From assembly GCA_911728435.2 (NCBI GenBank), contig OU452203.1:19055651-19119650 (forward strand): a DNA stretch of 64,000 bases, given 5' to 3'. Both the position numbers and the translations under genes were made by a program. Shown piece after piece: positions 10,207 to 22,601 of the stretch. The DNA is from Apoderus coryli (Eukaryota; Arthropoda; Insecta; Coleoptera; Attelabidae). Each line of letters opens with the position of its first letter. Within the stretch, counting starts at the first letter, position 1. Under the pieces are notes generated by a model that was given only the letters and a program-made list of their open reading frames with translations, made no database searches and had not been told where the DNA came from.

Positions 10207-12486
10207 GATGGTTTCTTATTTAATTTTAGAGTTATAAAATACGTTTTAAATAAAATTAACGCTTTTATTAATAAACAACATTAAATAAAAAAAAAAACAA
10301 AAAACATGACTATTAGGTTCAAATTGATTTAACCACACCAAGCGTGTAAATATAATTTGGCTTGAAGGTTAATCTAATTGTCACTTATATAAATAAAAAC
10401 AACAATAATTGTTGAAACAGCTATTATTATAGATTTTATTGGCCACTTCCATGCAATCTTTATTTTAAAAACAAATAGATAAATACATGGAAATTAACAT
10501 TTATTCTTTCAACATTATATTATATTATATTATAATAATGTGAAAAACTCTAATTGTTTATTTTGATTAATTTTATTAAAAGTGGTCGAATTGAGTTTTT
10601 TTCCTACTTTATGGCTATACGTATTATTGTTTCTACTGATTAGTTGTTTGGAGAAATATTGCATTCTTAAGTATATTGTTAAATAATTATATCATGAAAC
10701 CTTAACCGTTTGGTTTTACAAGCATTTCAAGTATTTCCCCATATTTTCATACAAAACACTGCGGGAAACCCAATAAAACTACTCAGATAATAGCGAAATC
10801 GTAAAGCGGCTATTGTCTCACACTTTCCTCAACTTTCTTTACCAAATCATCAGTAATGACAGAAGGTATAGAATCAATATCATTGTCCTGCCTAAATTTC
10901 ACAACCCCATGACACCCGGAACAGGTTTCAATTTTAATGCTTTTGTTTGATATAGGACAGAAGGTTGTTTGTCATCATAAATATATTAGAACATTACACA
11001 TATTTTTCTCAGTGTACGTACTCTTGAAAGTAGTTTTTATTAGGTGAATTTGCTGTCATGCTAGTGACTTATTATTCAAACGTTCATACGTAGTCGACAT
11101 CTTTAAATTCTTGAATAAATCAAACGACAGTTCAATAAGTTGATGTTATCGTAACTTTGAGCATAATTTATATATTCAGGATATGTTCCAGAATATAATT
11201 TATTGTATATTCCTGCATATGTATTATTCCGACAGTCTAGTCGATAGTCTAGACAATAACATTTTTCTTTTACAAATAAATTGTTGTTGATTTTCACTAG
11301 TTACGAATAAGAAAAAACAGATGATGTTTACTCTATAAACATTCGACCTGTTTTTCTTTGTTGTTGCGTATTTAAAATCACTCTGTGGATTGAGGATTCA
11401 GCAGAATATGAATGATGATGATTTTTCTTAGTGCTGTCAAACCGGCCGGCAGAGAGTCATCGTTAGATGAGTAAAGTGTTTCGAAAAACATTATTTCAAA
11501 GTGGCTGAACCAAACTGCGTCAGAATCGAAATACATATCCATGGATTTTTCTATGGAGACAAGAATTGGATGCTTGAGGAAATTTGCTAGAATTTCTTAG
11601 TCCGATTGGCTCTGTTGTGTTGCTATTTATATCTGAAAAGTATCCATACTTTTTTACGCAAAGAACTAATTTTAAACGACCGCCGAATCATAGTTGAGAG
11701 GTTGCTGATGATGTTGGCATGACATTTGTGTTACATCATGATTTTTTTTCAGATGAAAAATAACAACTGCGAATGGAAGTTGGTCAGGAGTCTCTAAATG
11801 AAGGTAAAGGTCCGTAAAATATCAATTTTTGGGAGCGTATAAGAAAAATTATATTTATTTATTTTTTATACAAACAATTATGAATACTCCTCGTATTTAC
11901 CGTGGAATAAGTGATTGTGAACGTAAGTGTTGTGCCACGAAGACGATCGAACAAATCAGAAAATCCTGCTATAGCTATCTAACTAGTGATAAATACCGGC
12001 AGGATTCACGAAATGAAAATAAGTAAGATAAATAAAATTGACATTAAATAAATATTCCAATCGCTACCTTTGACCCTGAATGTAGGTCGAAGTGACGACG
12101 TGAAATTTTTCTTCAGGTTTTCGTGAGTCACGGCAGATTCAAAGCTTGTATATACAAAATGCTGCACACTCCATTCAGTTTATGTATTTTCCTTTATGCA
12201 CTTTTGTATTGTGTAGGAGGTGCTATTATTGGAATTGGAAATGTTATCGAATAATAAAAAATCACGAACCAATCAAAGGAGAACGTTTTAGAAATTAAAC
12301 AAATAAAGTACTTATGTTTATATTGAAAAAATCATTCGTTAATACACTGCAAAAAAATTAAAAATTACTGCAATGAATTAGCAGTTTCCATAGCACATAA
12401 GCATGTCAACAAGTTTTTTTCAACAAATTACGGATTTAAGTTTCTTGAGTTTTGTTGTGTGTTTCGGAGTTGTTTGGTAAACGATA
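10207..12486. other. No gene seen
   Basis: AT-rich sequence with a TATAT-rich run near 10515-10540. Short open frames at 11103-11297 and 11829-12026 look like chance. No recognisable repeat pairs were found. Confidence 0.35.
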
Positions 12487-12795
12487 CGTGAATTTAAAAA
12501 CGATGAGCCTAGAAGAAGAGGCACAAGCCGTTGCTACAAGACGATGGCCTTTCGATTAGGTATATGGCCATCCCGCAGTACGGTCTCCCATGCGATACAA
12601 AGGTTCAGACAAACTGGTTCTTATTCAAGAAGACCTGGACATGGGAAGATGAAGGGCCACAAACGCAGTTGAAGATCGATTTCTTCGTCTTCATTTTCCT
12701 CGAGAGCGAACAGCCTCTCGTCCAGCTTTGGTGAGAAGACTGGTAGATGTTCACGGTACCTTAGTTTCACCTGATACCGTACGCAGAAGGTGACG
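12487..12795 (+). pseudogene. Tc1-like transposase N-terminal relic
   Basis: Three overlapping frames give one family signature. First LLQDDGLSIRYMA, then after a one-base shift SRSTVSHAIQRFRQTGSYSR with RPGHGK (the second helix-turn-helix and GRPR-like hook), then RFLRLHF and VRRLVDVHGTLVSPDTVRRR. These match the DNA-binding half of Tc1-family transposases. At least two frameshifts and a stop are present, and no DDE catalytic part follows. Intact terminal repeats were not found. Confidence 0.7.
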
Positions 12796-13291
12796 CCCAT
12801 ACTTTTTCCATTATTATCATTATTTATCTTGTAGGCTTTTCATGACTATATAAGAGCATGTTTTTCTATAAAAATATCCGGCAATGAAAGCCCCTTTTCA
12901 TCACCCCTTCAAGAACAATATTGAGCTGATGATGAAAATTTGTTTGCATATTTAGTTACTGTTTTTCAAGTAATCAGTAAAAATGATTACGTACGCAGGT
13001 ACAACCCAAAAAGAACATGGCCAACACTTTGACGGCCGTTCTCTTCGGCTTGGCTTTCTTCGGAGCTCGTTCGCCTTCAAACACTATGGGGTGCTGTATA
13101 AATAGTCTCAGAGTCGACTACAAGAGTACGCTTTTTCTGCAATGAGATCAAATACGGAAATACGGCCCTGTCTTACTGTTATGCAAAATAGAAAACAATG
13201 AACTACGCAGGGTATAGTGAAGAGTTGATTTTACACGTGGAAAATCCGTCTATTTTCCTTCAGTATTTTGTAGTTTATAACATTTAAAGTA
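12796..13291. other. No gene seen
   Basis: No coding similarity or structure was recognised between the Tc1-like relic and the mariner copy. Confidence 0.35.
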
Positions 13292-14197
13292 TACGAGGGT
13301 TGCCTTTTATATTTCCCCATGAAAATCTATACACTTTTGCATGCGTTTGAACCCATTGTCGAAGCACTTTTGCCACTCTGATTGAGGTATCTCCAAATCA
13401 TGCATGCTGAATGCAGCAACCGCTTCTTCAGGTGTCGAAAAACGTTGACCTCTCAGTTTGTTTTTTACGTACGGGAATGGAAAGAAGTCATTCGGTGGCA
13501 AGTCAGGACTATACGGCGGATGACTCATCAAATCGATGTTTTGGGTGCTCAAAAATGCAGTTGTTTGAGCCGATGTCTGAGAGCTCGCATTGTCGTGGAG
13601 AAGAGTGATCCGTCTTCGGCGGTTGGTTTTCCTGATTTCTTGGAAGACAACTGGCAAACAAATGGTTGTGTACCACTCAGAATTGACTGTTCTGCGTTGT
13701 TCTAATGGTACGGTTTCGACATGTCCAGGTTTTCCGAAAAACCAGGCGACCATTTGCTTGGAAGTGCTTCGTGCGCGAACAAGTTTTGTTGGATTTGGCT
13801 CATCTTGAAACACCCATACAGTCGACTGCTGTTTACTTTCGGGCTCATACGCGGCATCACCTGTCATGATGTCATAGACGTGTTTCGAAGCACCGCGATT
13901 GTATTTTTTAAGCATTTCTCTCGACCAATCGACACGAGCCTTTTTTTGAGCGATTGACAAATTGTGTGGGATCCAACGGGAACAAATTTTTTTGACAGTC
14001 CAATGTTTATGCAATATTGAATGTATGCTGGTCCTACTAATGCCTAAGGTTGTCTCAATCTCTTGATAGAGCACATGACGATCTTGCAATATCAGTTCGC
14101 ACAGCATCAATGGTTTTCGGAACAACAACAGATTTTGGACGACCTTCACGAAATTCGTCGTGGAGTGAATTACGACCACGATTGAACAACCCTCGTA
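13292..14197 (-). mobile_element. Mariner element, 5'-deleted, with TIRs and TA target site
   Basis: The element runs from 13294 (CGAGGGTTG) to 14195 (inverse CAACCCTCG), flanked by TA at 13292-13293 and 14196-14197. The minus-strand frame 14179-13307 encodes most of a mariner transposase: LGISRTSIHSILH (helix-turn-helix), VKKICSRWIPHNL, TGD, STVWVFQDEPNPTK, LLHDNASS and YSPDLPPNDFF. The spacing from HDNA to the final Asp of PPND is 34 residues, giving D,D34D. Damage: the 5' TIR is joined almost directly to NRGRNSLHDEFREGRP, so the first ~50 codons are gone. That segment is in another frame from the rest, and about four residues are missing after the first catalytic Asp (GDAAYEP). It is a dead copy. 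Confidence 0.9.
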
Positions 14198-16343
14198 TTT
14201 TCATCTTTTAAGCGATGACGTTGTTAAAGAATGTCGTTTTTTCTACTATACGACTAGGTACCTACTCACAACAAAAACTACATAATTCTTGTTCTTCATT
14301 TGACATAATAACCCCAATAACCCACATACCGCTGCATTAACACAATGAATTGCACTATTCGTACCATATATGTGCTGTTCTATAAGTTCGGAATATGAAC
14401 TTCCGCCTTTTAAAGTGTGATAATAGTTGTAATCTACAATGTAGGTACAATTTTAGTGCGAGTACACGCGGATGAAGTGGATTATTTTGCTAGTAGAAGG
14501 GCTATTCCTCCTAATCTCAGCTACAGATGGACAGAAACACAATACATATTGTGCCGTCTTATAAAAACCCATGCAGCAAAGATTTATTAGACATAAACAG
14601 AACATAACTGAGTACCAATCTTAGAAACTTTGCGACCTTTGGTTTGTTTTCTTAGAATTTTAAATCCTCGGATGTGAGACATGATTCTTCAATCCAACGT
14701 TATCTTTCGACTATACACTATAGTGCCTCCAAAGAGAAGAAAAATGAGCAAAACCCGATACTTAAAAAAAATAGCTGATGTCTAAAAGAAAACAAAAATT
14801 TATTAAATTTAGATAAATGACAAAAAGGTCATAAAATTATTACTTTTACACTTAAATATGGAGAGCTATTCGTGCCTCGAATTTATATTATATCGTAACC
14901 AGTTTTTCTGAGTTATATAGATTAAAAGGAAAAACTAGTCGACGCGACGTTCCGTCAAATTTATTTACATCCTTAAGACTGGATTGTTTTTTTTTTGGCA
15001 GTAGAATACAACAGGCAAGCTTCAGTTTCAAAAAATACTTCATTTCATGGCGAGCGGATAATTATTTTCTACTTTCCACAAAATAATAACTGGAAGCAAA
15101 ACAAACAATAAAAGAAGGTTGAAGCACAATAATAAAGTATTGCATTACGAATCTGTATAAAAGTCTTGTTGTATTTTCATTTCGCAGAAATATTATGAAC
15201 TTAATTGAAGAACAGAAAACTTAAAAATGTAGGTACAAAGTTTTAGATAGTATTTTCATTTTCTTTACAGACATTTCTTTCATTTTATGTCGTTTGCAAA
15301 CTTGTAGTGATTTAATATTAAATTCAAATGAAATCTGAGAGTTCCTCACGTCGACTGGGTCATTATTTCGAGAAAACCGATGTGAGACGTCATTATTTCC
15401 TACAAAGAACTAAAGACAGGCTTCTTACTCCTGCGTTGAAGCATTGCAATTCAGTGAACTAGAGCCGCGTGAGATTATTCAAATTAGAGAAAATTTAAAA
15501 ACTAAACGTCTTGTTAAAAATAAATAACGGCGTCATATCCACACAGAAAAAGATATTTTCTGAAATTACATTAACTTCAACATCTTATTTTTTGACAATC
15601 GTTTTGTATATTTCATAAATGGGACACCTTTACAGTCGTTAGACATTCGATATGTAAATATTTAGAGATAATGCCGGCTCTACACGCTGCAAGTAACTCG
15701 TACTAATCGCTAGAACCGAGTAAGCTGAAGATTGTGTCAAAAAATCTGCAAAAATGTTGAACGGATTCGAAACGTCATAAGAATAAAATATTGTAGCTCT
15801 GCCTCTTTTCATATCAATTTTTTCTTTATCAAGCCATTGGCTTGTCAGCTTGCCCTCGTATTATGCCTGATACATATACTCATGACTCACTCGATGCATC
15901 CAGTAAATTCCCTTCTCACTCCTCTATTTTAAATTAACTTGGAATTCCTGTTGCTCATTGCCTTAAACAATTAATAACGACAAAAAAAAACTCTTTCTGA
16001 TAGGTATGGTTAAGAAAACAGGTAAATATATAGTTTCACATGATTTTAAATGAATATGTTTATGTTCCAACATGGAAAATGAGTCATCGATTTTAGTATA
16101 GACGGAATGACATACATAAAATCTTTTGAATTTGCATTTGATTATGGCTGAAAGATTCAATTTGTTTCTTTACGTAAACATACAACACAAATTTTAAACA
16201 TAGAAATGTTATCCAAATATAGATACAATCACATAACTAGTACACGTACGGGTATCGTTATGATTTTTGCATTTTAAATATTCATAGATACTTAATTTTC
16301 AAAAGGAAGTCCCCGAAAATAGAAGGCTTGTCATAGTGAAATA
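14198..16343. other. No gene recognised
   Basis: AT-rich sequence. A short frame beginning near 14473 has a hydrophobic start (MKWIILLVEGLFLLIS) but ends after about 31 codons without a splice context. Nothing else stands out. Confidence 0.35.
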
Positions 16344-16680
16344 CTAATGTGGTAGCATATAAAACAGATTTTTGTATTGCCACTTTTTCCACTCAATTTT
16401 GTAATACGACTCTGTTATTTTTATGACAAAATCTAAAGCCAATTTTAATTCTGAATTAGATGGTATTACACCCGTAATTACTAAAACATGTTCTTAGCTT
16501 GTGGTAGCTGTTGTTTAAAATGTTTCCTGAGTATGGCTCTGAACGCCAATAAAAGTATCTACTAGGGCATACCATGTCAGAATTGAAAAAGAAATTCTTG
16601 AAAAACACAAGTTAAGTCTTGTCCCTGGAGTGGAAAAAGTTGCAATACAAAAGTTCAATTTATTTTGATATCGGTTATCA
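16344..16680. repeat. Inverted-repeat (MITE-like) unit
   Basis: The segment 16367-16394 (TTTTTGTATTGCCACTTTTT and CCACTC) is repeated inversely at 16628-16656 with two or three mismatches, about 230 bp apart. No protein lies between. The outer limits are approximate. Confidence 0.55.
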
Positions 16681-17888
16681 AATAAAACCAGGAAAAAAAT
16701 AAAACGAATTTACATTTTTTTTTTCCGGAACTACTCAAAATTTTAAAACTTTCTACACGGCATATTGTTAGGCACAATAATGCGCAACTTTGCTCTAAAT
16801 TAACCCCAACCCCCCAACCCTATCATAGACACCACACTGTATATTAAGTAATAATTTTACGAATGAAGAGAAACAAAAAAAAATTAATAAAACTAAATAC
16901 ATAAACATTAATTAAATATATTATAATAATTTAATTGCATGATTGACTTGTGAAGACACTACTGAATTATATATTTCTGCGAATGACTTTTTTTGGAATC
17001 GAAACATTTATAATTAAGAGAACTTGGATTTGGTGTAGTGGGCAGTATTTTATTCCATACTCTAATTGTTAGGATTCCACATACACCAAAATTATTTTCT
17101 TCTCAGTCGAAGCTTCTCAAAACTAGTTTTGCAACAAATTATACCGGGTGTCCCACCGGGAAGGGATTCGATCGATTATGGAGAAACTACACTACATCAA
17201 CTTCCTTATTTCAAATACAACCCTATATAAATTCAATTATTTTTGGATTCTCCTTGTAATTCTAAACATATTTTATGCATATTATGTTATACATATCGCC
17301 AGCCGTTTTCGAAATATTTGAATATTGATGTCAAAATTGACGTTTTCAGAATAAAGAATAATAACAAAACAACTAAAATCAATTACATTTCAAATTCATA
17401 TCACTATTGTAATAGAAAAATGTAAAATTGTCAATATTTTGAAAACTATCAGTTTTTGGGATAGACATCCTTTCATAAACTTGCCGTTATTTTTGATGCA
17501 AAAAAAATTAAAAAAATATAAATTTAAAAATTTTGACACTTTTATCAATTTGATTTATTTATTTTTTTTTTCAATTATTTACTAAAAAAATAAATGTAGG
17601 TGCCTAAAGCACAGTATAATAAGTAATACAGTATTCTGACTTTCCGCTTGCGAGCCGTCCTGCGCATTTCGTCGCGCATGCCGCCATTATGGGTTACAAC
17701 GTCACAATAATCACATAGACGTAGATAAATACCGTTCAATCCTGTGTTCAATATATAGTTCATTGTCGGCATGTACGAGATAAATAAATATTGTGTTAAA
17801 ATCTAATTCTGTGTTTTGCGTTTTTGGTATAGTGTTCGTGAGAATTAAAAGGATTTTATTTTTATTAACGTATCTTATGATTAATACA

Positions 17889-17989
17889 ATGAAAAATCAG
17901 GGAGGACATGTGTGTGCTGCAAAATGTTGTCCCAATAAGCGGTACACTTGCTCTAAACATTTTTTTCGCTTCCCCACAGATCCTGTTAG
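17889..17989 (+). pseudogene. THAP zinc-finger first exon, probable P-element-like transposase relic
   Basis: An ATG at 17889 opens MKNQGGHVCAAKCCPNKR, then CSKHFFRFPTDPVR. This is the start of a THAP (C2CH) DNA-binding domain: C-x3-C in HVCAAKCC and the conserved HFFRFP motif. The frame ends at a good splice donor, AG|GTGAGT at 17989/17990, as expected for a split THAP domain. No acceptor and second THAP half (the C-x2-H and AVPTIF parts) were found before 18900. It lies between inverted repeats. It could be the first exon of a host THAP gene, but its position inside an inverted-repeat element favours a transposon remnant. Confidence 0.6.
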
Positions 17990-18214
17990 GTGAGTAATAA
18001 GTAAAAATAAAGATGAATACTAGATAATTTTACGTTTATAACAACTATTTGTATAACCGTAAAATTTATATTACGAAATGGCAGTATCTAATATGTTTTT
18101 AAACTAAATAAACATAAACACAAGTTGTCTCGTGGCGAGATAGCATGATAACGCAATCAGCTAGGGGTTATATTATTGACAATATATATATGGCCCTTGT
18201 TTGACTAAAATTGC

Positions 18215-18500
18215 TGAGAACAGGATTCAGTTGATGCAGAATTCAGGCACACGGCTTGTATGTGGAATTCGTAGAGGTGAAAGAGGCTAGCAATAAGATT
18301 AAGGGAATCGGCTGGTTAAGAATGAAACAACGTCGGATTTTCATTCACTAATTTTGACTAATAAAAATCATCAGATGGAAATAGGCGGAATACCTATATG
18401 GAAGATTGAAGTTCCGGGGATCGGTGTATGATGTGAATATTCCTCATAAAACTGTCATTACCGGAGAATATAAAAAGTTTACAGGGGTTTTCGTTTAAGA
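18215..18500 (+). pseudogene. LINE reverse transcriptase C-terminal fragment
   Basis: The frame reads RIQLMQNSGTRLVCGIRRGE, then in another frame GWLRMKQRRIFIH and VYDVNI. This is the post-RT tail found in jockey/CR1-like LINEs (QNAxxRxVxGxRR ... WLxxxxRR). It is frameshifted and truncated at both ends. It sits inside the THAP-bearing element, so it is probably the younger of the two. It resembles the family relics at 41.0-42.2 kb and 46.6-47.3 kb. Confidence 0.65.
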
Positions 18501-19189
18501 GCGCTGTCTGACACGTAATAGAACAAATTAATTTGTAAACATAAGCTACCTACTTAATTTGGCCAGCGATGTAAAACTATTTTCAGATAGGTTTAAGCTA
18601 AAATATAAGTTACGTTTAGGTTAAGTTAGGAAGCATTACTTCAACTTTTGTAAAAATGTCTTTTTTACTAATAAAGTATGTATTATTGTTGTGTTTATTA
18701 TTATTATTATTAAAAATCACCCAATCATGTCAACATTTAACTGATACCACCACTCAAGGCTGTTTTCAATCACTATGACACACCACAAATATTTCTGAAA
18801 TTGACAGCGATATTATTATGTACTTAAATATTTTTACAAAAATGAAAATACAGTACTGTGGTTAGAAACCGAAAACTATAATTATTCTTAGTAAGGACCT
18901 GACTTGTAACCCAAAATGGCGTCGGTATACGTCACAGTTTATTTCCAAGTGCCAACGTGGAGTCGGAATGCTGTACTTATTAATGCTGTGCCTAAAGTAG
19001 GTCTATATCTCCTAGGATATTCTAACAAATTAGATTATTAAAGCTTCCATATAATAAAAAGTTGCTATTAATCTTTATTCTGAAAACGTCATTTTTGACA
19101 TAACATTTCACATATTTCGAAAACGGCTGGCGATAGGTATAACATAATATGCATGAAATATGTTAAGAATTACAAGGAGAATCTAAAAA

Positions 19190-19705
19190 TAATATAATAA
19201 ATAATAATAATAATAAAGCTCTTGATTTTCAACAGGTAACAAGACCCACTTACAGAAAATTCAAATTCATTTCTAGAATAAAATTACAATTTGAAACAAC
19301 AACGACAAATTTACAATTACACAAATCAGTTTAAAATGCTAAATCTTATCAGTAAACAATTATAATTAAGTACAACGTTTTAAACAAAAATAATCAACTA
19401 AAAAAATTAAACATTCATGTGGCTCAAAATACCAGACAGAGAATCCACACCAATATCCGACCCCGCACAATAGTCATTAAAAACGGAGCAGATAAAATAT
19501 ACAGGGCTCTGCAGCAAAACATTGGATCTAGCCACGCTGAGATAAAAGGTGTGATCAGACCTCGATCCAGATCAGATACGAAACCGAAGACAGCCAAGAA
19601 GAAACGCACAATCGATTTTATTATGCAATAAATTATACAAAAACCTGACGGAAGAGACCATTCGCCGCATCCACAAAGATGTAATGTCAAATGTCAAATA
19701 TAATT
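19190..19705 (-). mobile_element. Retroelement-like insertion with (TAA)n-type tail
   Basis: About 510 bp interrupt the right arm of the inverted-repeat element: the arm sequence stops near 19190 and resumes at 19706. The left edge is an (AAT)n run at 19192-19215, which on the minus strand is a 3' (ATT)n tail as in I-type LINEs and some SINEs. The interior is less AT-rich and contains a small basic plus-strand frame, 19419-19631 (QRIHTNIRPRTIVIK ... KPKTAKKKRTIDFIMQ), and an overlapping minus frame. I recognise neither. Insertion is clear; the family is not. Confidence 0.5.
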
Positions 19706-19736
19706 TTTATAGGGTCGTATTTGAAATAAGGAAGTT

Positions 19737-22417
19737 GACTTCCATTTCCGGTACAACTGGAAGTACTAGATTCTTGAAAACATTTTAGCCGAATTGGTCC
19801 CGTCGACCCACGGACTACACCTGATTTCCAGATTGTTCCACAGTGTAGTTTATTATTAGGAAAATTTTCTACGCTTTTCTTGCTTATCTTCTAATATACA
19901 AAGGAAAACCTATTCAATTATTTGAAGTTATTATATTATTAGTTAGCTTACTTATTAGAGATTTAGGACAATATTTTCTGTTAATAATGTATTTTTACAA
20001 TTTCTATCCAGTACCTAAATCCGCCGCTGACCGTAAAGCAAAGAATCATTTTAATTAAAAATAAACCATGTGCGAGCCATGGTTGTTTTTTAAATTTTAC
20101 AATTTTTTTATTATAATTTGAAAACGTTGTTCGTCGATATTATGAACTATGTTCAATATTAGGTAAAATGTTTTGTTAATTGTCTTCTTTGCGCGTTCCC
20201 TGTTTGGGAAAGTAAAAATAATTAAAATATATGCATATATAAACATGTAAGTGATTTAAATAATTAAATAAAATGAATTAAAAATAAAAATAAAAATTCA
20301 ACAAGTAGGTAGCGTTCAACTTACCAGGTACGGAAAATAGAACAAAAACGCAAAATGGTATAAAAACGATAAACGCCAATACCAAAAAACAATTACGTCT
20401 TCGGAGTGGTGACATTGTCATAATAGTTTAAACTTTTTTTAACAAACTGTTTTAAAATATTAATTTAACATTGTCCTCTTCCGACATTGTTTATATTAAT
20501 CAAATCGTCTATTTCATACTAATAATTATTATAAACTCTAAATTCAAAGGAAAAAAAAAGACAAAATTGGTTAAATTAAAAGTTAAGAGAAATCTATTTA
20601 TAGTTCAAATAGTTGAGATTCAATTTACAATGTTTTTTAACCGCGTATCGTCTATACGAAATATTCAAATTGCAACCCACTTTCTATGTATTATTACGAG
20701 TCGACTACGTAATCCTACATCGTTCAGTATTTCACGTTAACTGAAATAATATGTGAGAAATAAGCAGGAAATTTTTCATGACAATGCCTGTTAAATTTGC
20801 TACACAGTTGCCGATATATACCAGAACTAGTTGTTAGCAGGAAATGTTATCCTACAGCTGTAAACTATCGGGGAAACTAAAAGAGTTTACTATACACGGA
20901 AGGATCTTAAGAATAATACAGATTGAAGAATTAGCAGAGCATTGTTTTAATCGCGAGAAGTTAAGTCGGGAAAATATACGGTAATTAGAGAAATACCGTG
21001 AATCCAAGTTCATTGAAGGCCTAGGAAATCTAATGTTCCTCATGTATTTGAAGATTTTTTTTCCGATGGTCATCGTTCTTTCCTGATGTAGTTCCTTTTA
21101 CTCAAAAAGTTCTTCTATGGTATGCTGTCTCAACTGTACAATATACATTGCTGGTCCCCGTTATATTTGCCCCATTTTATTGAGTTGTTTTCTCAGGTCG
21201 CAGTGCTCTGTAAGGAGACTCATGGACTTTGGCATCTAATTATTGCCTAATTTTAAGTTTAAGAACAAGATGAGCTTATAATAGTACAGAGCACAGACTA
21301 GCGAGCGATTACTCTGTTTCATTGTCCTCGATCCCTGAGCGCGCTGGAAACCATATCATCTTAACCTTGCTATATGGTCTGGTAAAGCCGTGCTCTCTCT
21401 TTGGCATTACCACAACAGTTTAGTTTTGATTTGATAGTCTGAGCATATATTGATTCGCTTGCAACACCTCGCGAAGCATGATATGCAAAGGTGAAAGACT
21501 TTTAAACGATCAGGCCAACTTTATCATATAGCTTTTGCGCTAAGAATGTTTGCACTTAATTTTTGGTGATTATATTGATGATTATCTTCACTGGCAGTTT
21601 ATAAAATGTTTTTCTCGAACGTCATTTTCCAGTTTGAACAAATTTTGAGAGACTCACCGGTATATTAGTTGTTATTTACGCTGAACTCTTGGCAATAGCG
21701 CCACCGACTTCTCACGTAGCAATCCGAATCCACACCTAAGAGTCATTTCTGGTCGATCAAATAGTAACCGAGACGCATTTTGTTGCGCATCACGCTTCAT
21801 ATGATCGTTATTATTATTATATCAGACTTAAAAAACCTGCAAGGTTAGATTAATAATGATGAAGAGTGAACGAGACTATACAAAACAACGAATAAGAAAT
21901 AAAAAAACTATGTCAGATCAGCTCTTGCGGAAACCGTTCATTTTTCTTTATACTTTACACATCTAACATTTTTTTGTTTTCATATTTTTTTTTTCAGTTA
22001 AACAGGGGCGTATTTAGGGTAGTCAGGCCTGTGAAATTGTTAACGAACTCCCCTGTCCATATTCACCTTTGAATTGGTAAACTGTAGACACTACAAAATA
22101 CAACAAAACTCCTAAACTACAGACGAATAAAAACCAACAAATAATAAACACCTAACCTCAAACACGCGCTAAACTAACGCCTAACGCATGGCATGGCTTT
22201 CTCAAATGACCAAAACGGTCCTAATCACAGATCTAGAAAAGGGGAGTTTCTAGTTCTGTGGTCCTAATTGCCTAGTCAAAAACATGTATTAGTTTTTAAC
22301 CTCTTTAGACACTGTTTTCGAGCGCCTGTGTAATCTATTTTTTGTGTTATTAAGTCAATCGAACATGATACATTATTTGAACCCAAATTTAATTGTTTCA
22401 CAGTATTTAATACATAA
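19737..22417. other. No gene recognised
   Basis: Long AT-rich stretch. Open frames at 20471-20740 and 20852-21073 have no recognisable family features. The segment near 22010-22040 begins CAGGGGCGTATTTAGGG, reminiscent of a hAT end, but I found no matching inverse end. Confidence 0.3.
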
Positions 22418-22601
22418 TATACAAGGTGTGTCATTTGAGAACCACCCTGTAACCAAATGCGGCAATCCCTTGAAATGTTATTGAACTAACTTCCAAAATT
22501 CAAGATTCTGTCTATTCAACCGACAAAATGGCTAATATTTTCCAGATACGTGTTATGGATTGTTATATTATCGCAAGTTTGGCGGACCCTGTATATGATA
22601 T
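22418..22601. mobile_element. MITE-like element with TACAAGGTGTGT...ACCCTGTATAT ends
   Basis: It starts TATACAAGGTGTGTCATTTG and ends GGACCCTGTATATG about 180 bp later, inverted ends of the mariner-like TACAGGGTG type with TA at both sides. Nothing is coded between them. TGTCATTTGAGAACC resembles the inverse end of the element at 24652-24845. Confidence 0.45.

Larger units (their letters stand above)
17199..19736. mobile_element. Long inverted-repeat element carrying a THAP exon
   Basis: The left arm starts AACTTCCTTATTTCAAATAC at 17199 and continues through ATATCGCCAGCCGTTTTCGA to GACGTTTTCAGAATAAAG near 17357. Its inverse is found at about 19075-19190 and, after a later insertion, at 19706-19736. 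A second, weaker pair is 17596-17712 against 18901-19010 (GGGTTACAA, CCTAAAG and AATAAGTA blocks). Between the arms lies a THAP-domain coding exon, so the ancestor may have been a P-element-like transposon, whose transposases carry N-terminal THAP domains. The rest of the transposase is missing and a LINE fragment lies in the middle. Confidence 0.65.

Noticed and set aside
14473..14568. Short frame with a signal-peptide-like start (MKWIILLVEGLFLLIS)
   Set aside because: It ends after about 31 codons, has no good splice donor before the stop and no recognisable continuation; likely chance in AT-rich DNA.
22005..22040. CAGGGGCGTATTTAGGG as the end of a hAT element
   Set aside because: No inverse partner or 8-bp duplication was found in the following 2 kb.
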